Part shown: positions 35,139 through 41,650 of the stretch, one piece after another
How the letters are laid out: each line of letters begins with the position of its first letter
Numbering within the stretch: position 1 is the first letter of the stretch
Assembly (NCBI RefSeq): GCF_019351405.1
Contig: NZ_JAHWZX010000002.1
Span: forward strand, 186,001-250,000
Reading direction: 5' to 3'
From: Stakelama flava
Lineage (GTDB): Bacteria > Pseudomonadota > Alphaproteobacteria > Sphingomonadales > Sphingomonadaceae
Length of the DNA: 64,000 bases
The notes under the pieces: model-generated
The model's database searches: none
What the model was told of the DNA's origin: nothing
The model's input: only the letters and a program-made list of their open reading frames with translations
Program-made: the position numbers and the translations under genes

Positions 35139-37298
35139 TCACGACGTCGACACCTCCGACAGCTTGCCATCGCGAAGCATCAGGACGCGGCCAGCCATGT
35201 CGATCGTCTCCTGGCGATGCGCGATTATGATCCGGGTGATGCCCATCTTCGCAACGGCCTCGTTGATCCGGCGCTCGTGCTCCAAGTCGAGCTGCGCGGT
35301 TCCCTCGTCCATGATCAGCAAACGGGGTCTGCGATAAAGCGCTCTCGCAAGGAGCAGACGTTGCTTCTGTCCACCGGACATTGTCGAGCCCATGTCGCCG
35401 ACCAGCGTCTCGTATTTCATCGGCATCCGGACGATCTCGTCGTGGATCGAGGCCAGTTCCGCAGCCTCCGCGATCATGTCGAGATCCATTTCGTCATCAT
35501 AGAGGGCAATGTTCTCCGCCAAGCTCCCGGCGAACAGGCTGTCCTCCTGCAGGACCGCCGCGACTTGACGATGAAAGCTCTTGCGACCGAAGGTCGTCAA
35601 CGGTTGCCCATCTACCAGGACCTCGCCTCTGCTCGGTTCGATGAGGCCGAGCATCAACTTCACGAGGGTCGACTTGCCGCCCCCCGATGGTCCTGTGATC
35701 GCGACATGTTCTCCTGCGCCGATAGATACCGACAGATCGTCCAATATAATCGGATCCGTCGGACCATAGCGGTAGAAAACCCCCTTGAGGTCCAGGCGGC
35801 CGCTCAACTCGCTTTCGATGTCCTGATCCGGTCCGAAGCTCGCGTCCTCCTCTGCCAGCGCGATGTCAGATAGGCGATCGAGATGGAGTCCAAGCATGCG
35901 CAGCGCGATCGCTTGGTCTACGAACGAGGAAGCTTTGGTGATGAATTGCTGCTTGTAGGCCATGTAGGCGAACACCATGCCGACGCTGAACCCGTTTCCG
36001 GATATGACGAGCCTAATCGCGAGCCATACCGACAGCACCGCCTCGAGCCCGAATACCAGTGCGTTCCCGCTGTTCTGCCAGACTCCGATGCGCGACACCC
36101 TCAGCTGAGCGTTGATCGCCTCGACAAGCCTGGTCTGCCAGAATGAGTGGCGAGCGGCCTCGTGGCCGAACAGTCGGAGCGCCGTGATGCCGCGCACCGT
36201 CTCGATCATCGTCGTCTGCTCTTTGCCGTGCGCGACGATGTAGGATTCGTTGGCCTCCCGTTCGAGCGAAAAGGTCACGAGCCGCAGGACGAGATAGAGC
36301 GCGAAAGCGACTGCCGCTACCAGTGCCAGTGTGGGACTATACCATATCATCAGGACGAAAGTGAACGCAGCCATCGAGCCGTCGATGATGCCAGCAACGG
36401 CACCCTGCGTGAGCAGGGTCTGGATCGGCTGAACCGACTGGAATCGCGAAAGAACGTCACCGACGTGCCGTTTCTCGAACCAGTCGATAGGAAGGCGGAA
36501 CAGTCTCCGCGCAATACTCGCGGAGATTCCGAATCCGAGCGACGATCCCGCGACCAGCAGAACGAACGATCTGAGGAAGCCTGCCGCGACGTTGACCAGG
36601 GTGAAGAGGGCGAAGCCGACAGCAAGAACGCTGAGCAGATCGAGATCGAGCGACGGCAGCGCGTCGTCGATCGCGATCTGCATGTAGTAGGGCGACGCGA
36701 GAACGAACGCCTGCAGAACCAAGCTGAGCGTCAGTGTTTGCATCAGCGCCCGCTTCAAGCCGGACGCACTCTTGCGCAGTTCTCCGAGAGTTATCCGCTC
36801 CTTGCTCGTCGACGGCACAAACGAACCCGACGGACGCAATTCGAGCGCCACCCCGGTGAAATGCCTTGAGACCTCGGACATCGGCAGCCATCCGGAGCGC
36901 CCGTCAGGATTGTGGATCAGCGCACGTCCGTGCCTCACCCGCTCGACAACCACGTAGTGGTTCAGATCCCAGTGCAGGATCGCGGGCAAATGGAGGCCGC
37001 CGATTTGCTCCAGCGGGGCCTTGACGGCCCTTGCCGTCAGACCGATGCGGTCCGCCATCAACATGAGAGAGCGAAGCGGCGCGCCGCGAAGAGATAGAGC
37101 GAACCGTCGCCGCATCGATCCGAGATCGACGGAAAGCCCATGATAGCAGGCGATCATCGTGAGCGCCGCCAGTCCGCACTCCGCGATCTCAGTCTGCCGC
37201 ACGAGCTTGATCCGCGTCCGCGTCAGGAAGCCGATGTCGAGGGATCGGTCGATCTGAGTCAACGGCGGCTCACCGCGAAAAGAGGATCGAACAACCAT
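35139..37298 (-). CDS. Peptidase-containing ABC exporter (C39, RaxB/CvaB-like)
   Basis: A 719-residue bacteriocin-type exporter. The N-terminal C39 peptidase domain has the catalytic Cys41 in RQTEIAECGLAAL, His114 in LNHYVVVERV and Asp132 in HNPDGRSG; it cuts after Gly-Gly leaders. Six membrane helices follow (about 170-440), then a nucleotide-binding domain with Walker A TGPSGGGKST, signature MSGGQKQRLLLARAL and Walker B LLIMDEGTAQLD. The ATG used overlaps hlyD by 40 bases; a TTG at 37262 that forms a TTGA overlap with the hlyD stop is an alternative. Pairs with the HlyD protein and the double-Gly precursor. Confidence 0.92.
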   Translation of the reverse strand: MVVRSSFRGEPPLTQIDRSLDIGFLTRTRIKLVRQTEIAECGLAALTMIACYHGLSVDLGSMRRRFALSLRGAPLRSLMLMADRIGLTARAVKAPLEQIGGLHLPAILHWDLNHYVVVERVRHGRALIHNPDGRSGWLPMSEVSRHFTGVALELRPSGSFVPSTSKERITLGELRKSASGLKRALMQTLTLSLVLQAFVLASPYYMQIAIDDALPSLDLDLLSVLAVGFALFTLVNVAAGFLRSFVLLVAGSSLGFGISASIARRLFRLPIDWFEKRHVGDVLSRFQSVQPIQTLLTQGAVAGIIDGSMAAFTFVLMIWYSPTLALVAAVAFALYLVLRLVTFSLEREANESYIVAHGKEQTTMIETVRGITALRLFGHEAARHSFWQTRLVEAINAQLRVSRIGVWQNSGNALVFGLEAVLSVWLAIRLVISGNGFSVGMVFAYMAYKQQFITKASSFVDQAIALRMLGLHLDRLSDIALAEEDASFGPDQDIESELSGRLDLKGVFYRYGPTDPIILDDLSVSIGAGEHVAITGPSGGGKSTLVKLMLGLIEPSRGEVLVDGQPLTTFGRKSFHRQVAAVLQEDSLFAGSLAENIALYDDEMDLDMIAEAAELASIHDEIVRMPMKYETLVGDMGSTMSGGQKQRLLLARALYRRPRLLIMDEGTAQLDLEHERRINEAVAKMGITRIIIAHRQETIDMAGRVLMLRDGKLSEVSTS

Positions 37299-38497
37299 TG
37301 CAGCAGCGACTGACGGTCGGTGACGATCCTCGCCGTCAGGGTCATGCCGGGGATCAGTCTCTCGCGGCGACCGTAGGCTAGGGAATAGGTCGTGGAAAGC
37401 TCCACCACGACAGGATAGACCGACACGGCAGTTCCAGACGGTCCAGGCTGGGAGATCGGACTCGCCGCGACGGTGAGGACCGTCCCCGCCACAGTCCCGA
37501 ACCTTTGGTAGGGAAACGAGTCCATCGCCAATCGGACCTGCTGGCCCCGCTTGACGAAGCCGATCGCCGAGCTCGGCACCGCCAGCTCGGCCCTAAGCGG
37601 CGAGTCGCCCGGCACGACGGTCATTAACGACGCCTGGGTCGTCGCCGGCTGCCCGATCCGAGCCATCAAGGCCGCAATCTGACCAGACAGGGGCGAACGG
37701 ATGGCATAGGACCTGTTACCTTCAGCGGATGCAGCCTGCTGCTTAAGCTGAGCGCGGGACGCTTCCAGCGCAGCAACCTGGGCATCGGCCTGGAAGCGCG
37801 ATTGATCCGACATCTTGGCGGCCTCCGCGAGCTGGGACCGTTTAGAGGCCAGCGCCTGCGTAAGCTGCGACATGGCCTGCCTGCGCGATACGACTGTATC
37901 CTGGAGAGCCTCCAGGTCGCGCTGACTGATGAAACCGCGCTCGGCAATCCGTCGCGCCCTATCGTAGGCACGGACAGAATTTTCGATGAGCGTCTGCTGA
38001 AACGCGATTTGCGACTCGAGTTGCCCGATCTCCGCAGCGAATCCGGCCCTCTGAGCTTCGAACTGCCTTTGAGCCGACAATGCCGATGCCTGAGCGGCGC
38101 TGAGCTGCAGCTGAAGGCTGGAATCCTGTAGCGAGATCGCGTCTTCGATCCGCGCACCGACCGACTCTCCAACGGCGACATCCTCCTCGCTGCGGACTAT
38201 CGCCACCACTTGGCCGGCCTTGACCGTCTGTCCCTCGACCACTCCGATTGAAACGATCACCCCGGCTCTCGTGGGAATGATCGGTGCAACGCCCGCAGCC
38301 GGTACGATCGAGCCTCCAACGGTCTCGATCCGCGCATATGTCGCCAGCGAGGCGAACAGCACCGCCGTCGCGACGGCGGCGAACAGCAGGTAGCCGATGA
38401 CCTGCCAGGACGCCGGAATCAGGACGCTGACCTCACCAAACACGCGTTCGGATCTCGAGACGGCGACCTCGCTTCGAAAGAGCTTCGACGAACTCAT
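37259..38497 (-). CDS. HlyD-family periplasmic adaptor
   Basis: A 412-residue adaptor with a single N-terminal membrane anchor (QVIGYLLFAAVATAVLFASLATYA), a lipoyl-like half-motif (TRAGVIVSIGVVEGQTVKAGQVVAIV), a long coiled coil (about 110-270), the second lipoyl half (AIRSPLSGQIAAL) and a beta-barrel end with RERLIPGMTLTARIVTD. It would link the ABC exporter to an outer-membrane TolC-type channel; none is encoded in the island, so the host supplies it. The ATG immediately follows the TGA of a 25-codon ORF (TGAATG), suggesting coupling. Confidence 0.9.
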   Translation of the reverse strand: MSSSKLFRSEVAVSRSERVFGEVSVLIPASWQVIGYLLFAAVATAVLFASLATYARIETVGGSIVPAAGVAPIIPTRAGVIVSIGVVEGQTVKAGQVVAIVRSEEDVAVGESVGARIEDAISLQDSSLQLQLSAAQASALSAQRQFEAQRAGFAAEIGQLESQIAFQQTLIENSVRAYDRARRIAERGFISQRDLEALQDTVVSRRQAMSQLTQALASKRSQLAEAAKMSDQSRFQADAQVAALEASRAQLKQQAASAEGNRSYAIRSPLSGQIAALMARIGQPATTQASLMTVVPGDSPLRAELAVPSSAIGFVKRGQQVRLAMDSFPYQRFGTVAGTVLTVAASPISQPGPSGTAVSVYPVVVELSTTYSLAYGRRERLIPGMTLTARIVTDRQSLLQWLFDPLFAVSRR

Positions 38498-38575
38498 TCA
38501 GCGAAGACCCATGACTATGAACATGCGAAACTCACGCTCATCCAGCACACATCCGACCATTGATCGATCTTCCAC
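38498..38575 (-). CDS. 25-codon upstream ORF coupled to hlyD
   Basis: GTG start with AGGAGA six bases upstream, product MEDRSMVGCVLDEREFRMF then IVMGLR, stop TGA directly abutting the hlyD ATG. The ribosome site here is much better than that of hlyD itself, so translation may start here and pass to hlyD. Too short for homology; no double-Gly motif. May be a leader peptide or a regulatory ORF. Confidence 0.45.
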   Translation of the reverse strand: MEDRSMVGCVLDEREFRMFIVMGLR

Positions 38576-38697
38576 CTCCGTCTCCTGAGTGTCGTCCAGG
38601 AAACAAAGTAGAAAGACAAGGATCGAGTAAACAACTACCCGACGAACTAATCAGACCAAAACGGATTCTTCTCCGAAAATGAGGACTTTCAGGGCAC

Positions 38698-38726
38698 TTG
38701 ACGGGACTAAACCACCATGATATCGT
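38698..38726 (+). promoter_or_regulatory. Candidate sigma-70 promoter for the peptide precursor
   Basis: TTGACG (38698-38703), a 17-base spacer and TATCGT (38721-38726). It would give a 5' leader of roughly 100 bases that contains both inverted repeats described here. Only a pattern match. Confidence 0.4.
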
Positions 38727-38791
38727 CAAAAGATTGATTTGGCATGAGCGGAGTCTGGCCATCCCCGCCTTCCGAACACTCGTCTTTTGAC
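38725..38791. repeat. 9-bp inverted repeat in the peptide control region
   Basis: GTCAAAAGA (38725-38733) is the exact reverse complement of TCTTTTGAC (38783-38791), separated by 49 bases. The two arms could pair in a leader RNA or be two regulator half-sites. Confidence 0.5.
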
Positions 38792-38792
38792 T

Positions 38793-38812
38793 AAATAAAG
38801 CGCGCTTTATTT
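38793..38812. promoter_or_regulatory. Perfect 20-bp palindrome ahead of the precursor gene
   Basis: AAATAAAGCG followed by its exact reverse complement CGCTTTATTT. It ends five bases before the GGGGGAG ribosome site of the precursor. Likely operator for a dimeric regulator, or a small hairpin controlling translation. Confidence 0.65.
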
Positions 38813-38830
38813 CTATTGGGGGAGTATGCT

Positions 38831-39232
38831 GTGCAAAGTTCTGCCATTCGAAACTACGAGAGTTCGCTCGAAGCCAACTGGAACGAGTCGCGTAAAGAAC
38901 TTGAGGATGACTTCAGCCTCGGATCCCTAATGGAGCTCGGCGTTCGCCAGGAGCGCGGCATTGCGCAGGACGACTGGCAGAGCTATCTGTCGGGTCTCAC
39001 GCTGTCGAAGAGCTCGATCAAGTTCGTGAAGTCGGCAAACGACAACACGATCGTGGAACTGTCGGAAGCTGAGATCGACTATGTCGTAGGCGGCGTCGCC
39101 GCAGTTCCTGTGCTCGGCGCTGTCGTCGTCGTTGCGGCTGCGGTCGCGCTGGCCGTCGCCGTCTTCGTCGCCGCTGGCGGCTTCGTGTCGATCTACGCGG
39201 CGGCCGCGACGCACGTCTGGGTCTCCAGCTGA
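38831..39232 (+). CDS. Ribosomal peptide precursor with double-glycine leader
   Basis: A 133-residue precursor. GTG start lies six bases after GGGGGAG. Residues 1-88 are a hydrophilic, acidic leader, ending in NTIVELSEAEIDYVVGG: the LSxxE-x-VxGG pattern cut by C39 peptidases. The remaining 45 residues (VAAVPVLGAVVVVAAAVALA, then VAVFVAAGGFVSIYAAAATH and VWVSS) contain 14 Val and 15 Ala, with no Cys, Lys or Arg. The leader is much longer than those of ordinary class II bacteriocins (15-30 residues) and resembles proteusin or Nif11-type long leaders in organisation. Next to a radical SAM enzyme and opposite the exporter, so it is the likely substrate of both. Confidence 0.85.
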   Translation: MQSSAIRNYESSLEANWNESRKELEDDFSLGSLMELGVRQERGIAQDDWQSYLSGLTLSKSSIKFVKSANDNTIVELSEAEIDYVVGGVAAVPVLGAVVVVAAAVALAVAVFVAAGGFVSIYAAAATHVWVSS

Positions 39233-39338
39233 CTGCCGTTCCCGAAGCCCGACCGGACGCAGTTCGGTTGGGGCACCGGGGCGTCTCCCAAAGTGACGAT
39301 AATGCGGTTGGCCAATCTGGGAAGGTGGGGAGTCTGGT

Positions 39339-40793
39339 ATGCTCACGTCGGCAAAGGAAGCGCCGCAGTCGCTCGCGGCCAAATCGATAGCGGACCGCTT
39401 CCGCGACGTGTTTGACCTGGACTACGACACCACGAGGACGTTGGCGCACGCGAAGCGCTTTCTCGAGCGGTGGACCGTCGATGAGGACCTCCGTGGCGCG
39501 ATCATCCAGGAGACGATGACGCTGGAAGAAGCGCAGAGGTTGTGCGGCTGCGAGGTCGACGTGACTAGTCTGCAACCCATCTTCCATCCCGACTACTTCG
39601 TTTATCGGCGATCGGCGAATCTGTTGGACTGGCCGCTCGCATTCCTCTGGGACCGTCACCTCATCGGAGCGATCGAGGTGCGCGACGCCATCGCGCCAGC
39701 TGCAGGAAGCAATGGCCTCACGCCAGCGTTCGATCTCTGGAGAGCCCGCAACATCAACCGTGCAGCGCTGCAGCTCGACGTGTCCGCCATCGGCATTACC
39801 CACCCTCCCGTCGCATTCGAGCTTTCCTCGGGCTGCTCGGTCGGCTGCTGGTTCTGCGGCATCTCAGCGAAGCAGTTTAAAGGCCACGCCACGCTTGCGG
39901 ATGGGGGTGCCGTCGAATGGCGCAAGACGCTAGAAGCCGTCCAGAGCGTGGTCGGCGATGGCATGCAGTGCGGATTCTGCTACTGGGCGACCGACCCCCT
40001 CGACAACCCGGAATATGCCGAGTTCTTAGAGATATTCGAGCAGGTCGCGGGTGTAGTGCCGCAGACGACCACCGCCATTCCCATGCGGAACGTCGAGCTC
40101 ACTCGCCGGGTGCTGGAGATTTGGCGCGAGCGAAAGACCACGCCAAACAGGTTCTCGGTCATGACAAAGCGCAAGCTGCTAGAGATCCACGAGGAGTTCA
40201 CGCCCGAGGAGCTTTACGGCGTCGAGCTAGTCCTCCAGACCGGCAAGGAACTTGCCGTCACGAAGTTCGCCGCCGGCAGGAACTTTGAGAAGAAGCGGAG
40301 CAAGGAAGAATCGCACGACGGGACGATAGCCTGCGTGACGGGTTTCCTCGTCAACATCGTAGAGAAGACGGTCAAGTTGATCAGTCCGACGATGCCCTCC
40401 GATGCGTGTCCGGATGGATATATCATCTTCGACTCGCGCACTTACGTCGATGCCGACCAGCTGAAATTCATTCTTCACACGATGGTCGCAGAGAATATGA
40501 AGCCCGCGCTATCCGGCCGACAGCCGGTGAGGCTTGCCGACGGCGGAAAATTCGATCGCGAGAGAAGCGCCCGTGGAGTCGTGTTCCGCAAGATCGAAGT
40601 CGCGAACGACTTCATCGGCAATGTCGGCCCGCTCCTTGCCAGCGGCGAGGAAACACCGATCAGCATCGCCGAGCACTGCATGGCTCAGGGCATTCCACTT
40701 ATCACGGCCGTGGCCGAACTCGAGAAGATTTGGCAGGAAGGCGTGATCGTGCAGGATGTGCGACATCAGATCGAAAGATGCCGTGTCAGCTGA
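39339..40793 (+). CDS. Radical SAM peptide-modifying enzyme, PoyD-like epimerase candidate
   Basis: A 484-residue protein. The radical SAM [4Fe-4S] motif is C166-x3-C170-x2-C173 in PPVAFELSSGCSVGCWFCG, a context I associate with the PoyD/OspD-type RiPP epimerases, which convert L- to D-residues. An extra C-x2-C (C211/C214) and later cysteines (332, 357, 447, 481) could provide the hydrogen-donor thiol. The N-terminal third (about 1-150) is a helical region likely to bind the leader. Start ATG is preceded by GGTGGGGAG. It is 106 bases downstream of the precursor. Epimerase activity is an inference; radical SAM membership is clear. Confidence 0.8.
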   Translation: MLTSAKEAPQSLAAKSIADRFRDVFDLDYDTTRTLAHAKRFLERWTVDEDLRGAIIQETMTLEEAQRLCGCEVDVTSLQPIFHPDYFVYRRSANLLDWPLAFLWDRHLIGAIEVRDAIAPAAGSNGLTPAFDLWRARNINRAALQLDVSAIGITHPPVAFELSSGCSVGCWFCGISAKQFKGHATLADGGAVEWRKTLEAVQSVVGDGMQCGFCYWATDPLDNPEYAEFLEIFEQVAGVVPQTTTAIPMRNVELTRRVLEIWRERKTTPNRFSVMTKRKLLEIHEEFTPEELYGVELVLQTGKELAVTKFAAGRNFEKKRSKEESHDGTIACVTGFLVNIVEKTVKLISPTMPSDACPDGYIIFDSRTYVDADQLKFILHTMVAENMKPALSGRQPVRLADGGKFDRERSARGVVFRKIEVANDFIGNVGPLLASGEETPISIAEHCMAQGIPLITAVAELEKIWQEGVIVQDVRHQIERCRVS

Positions 40794-40847
40794 TGCATTG
40801 CTTGACCGGAGCGATCCGGACAAAATGAGGAAATCGGAGCGAGAAGC

Positions 40848-41174
40848 ATGATCATCACCGGCATCATAATCATCGCCATGGTCCTGGTTGCGTTCGCGGC
40901 GAACTCGATGCTCAGCAATCACGCGCGAATTCCCATGCAATGGTCGCTGACGGGCAAGGTCAACTGGACCGCACCAAGGCCGTTCGCACTCGCCTTCTTC
41001 CCGGTTCTAGCGATCCTTCTCGCGATCGCGCTTTCGGTGATCTCCGTCTACTCGGCGCCGCGTCCCGGACAGGAGCAGGAGGCGGTCTATGCGATACCGC
41101 TCGTCACGGGCTTGCTTCTTGTCATCCAGTGCATTCATCTGATCATCGCGCGGCGCAGCCTTCGCCAAGTCTGA
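40848..41174 (+). CDS. Small three-helix membrane protein, possible immunity protein
   Basis: A 108-residue protein with helices at about 2-20, 47-69 and 80-101. Between them, NHARIPMQWSLTGKVNWTAPRPFALAF resembles the short DUF1648-type motif (a P-x-HW/Q-W-x2-xGK pattern) found in SdpI immunity proteins and relatives. It follows the radical SAM gene by 54 bases with GGAGCGAGA upstream of the ATG. Being a membrane protein at the end of a hydrophobic peptide operon, self-protection is a plausible role but is not shown. Confidence 0.7.
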   Translation: MIITGIIIIAMVLVAFAANSMLSNHARIPMQWSLTGKVNWTAPRPFALAFFPVLAILLAIALSVISVYSAPRPGQEQEAVYAIPLVTGLLLVIQCIHLIIARRSLRQV

Positions 41175-41558
41175 TCCAAAGATCCGGTAAGAAAACTCGG
41201 GCAATGGTCAAAGGTGGCTGGTGCTCGGGAGTCCTTGATTTAGAAGCATCGGTCTTTCGGATGCCTTGATCATTCCTATGAATGATGTGGGTGCCATCGT
41301 CGACTTGAAAGCAGAATGGCTTCCGCTCCGGCCGAAGCTGGGCAGTCTCAGATTCTACAGACTGGCGCCTTGCGGGCCAAGTTTGGCCGGGATGAGCCAA
41401 GCTCCGATCCGGCGGAGCCCGTCCGTGAGCGGCACACGCCATCGCGGCCGCTGCCGCCGACAGGCGTGCCCGACGTAAGATAATAGGGCACTGGCATGAA
41501 TTCACTGGGCGACCTTGCAGTTAAATCTCGGCGACAAGCCATTTGCGGCAATGGCGTG
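41175..41558. other. Non-coding right end of the island
   Basis: I see no supportable gene. Short frames on both strands lack ribosome sites and conserved patterns. The final 40 bases before the direct repeat would become the 3' end of the recombinase gene in a circular form of the island. Confidence 0.5.
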
Positions 41559-41576
41559 TTCCCTTCGCCCGCTCCA
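41559..41576 (+). repeat. attR-type direct repeat (18 bp)
   Basis: TTCCCTTCGCCCGCTCCA, the second copy of the tRNA-Gly 3' end. The preceding bases do not complete a tRNA, which marks this copy as the island-borne end. Confidence 0.85.
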
Positions 41577-41650
41577 GCATATCGCCGCTTGTGAACCAAA
41601 GCCTTCCGCCGGTCGTTCGCCTTAGCGCAAGACAGTCAGCGGAGGCATTT

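Larger units (their letters stand above)
29619..41576. mobile_element. Genomic island inserted in tRNA-Gly(CCC), about 11.9 kb
   Basis: The island is bounded by an 18-bp perfect direct repeat: one copy is the 3' end of tRNA-Gly, the other stands alone at 41559-41576 without the rest of a tRNA. The first gene inside is a serine recombinase reading toward the tRNA, then a 47-residue ORF and a ParB-like gene. Cargo: an esterase-like gene split by a stop, and a peptide modification/export locus. No phage structural or conjugation genes are visible. Host core genes resume right after the second repeat. Confidence 0.85.

Noticed and set aside
38538..38762. A 74-codon minus-strand frame upstream of hlyD as a second precursor
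   Set aside because: No double-Gly motif, no ribosome site, and composition looks random.
41143..41599. Short frames at the island right end
   Set aside because: They lack ribosome sites and conserved patterns; one runs through the repeat into host DNA.
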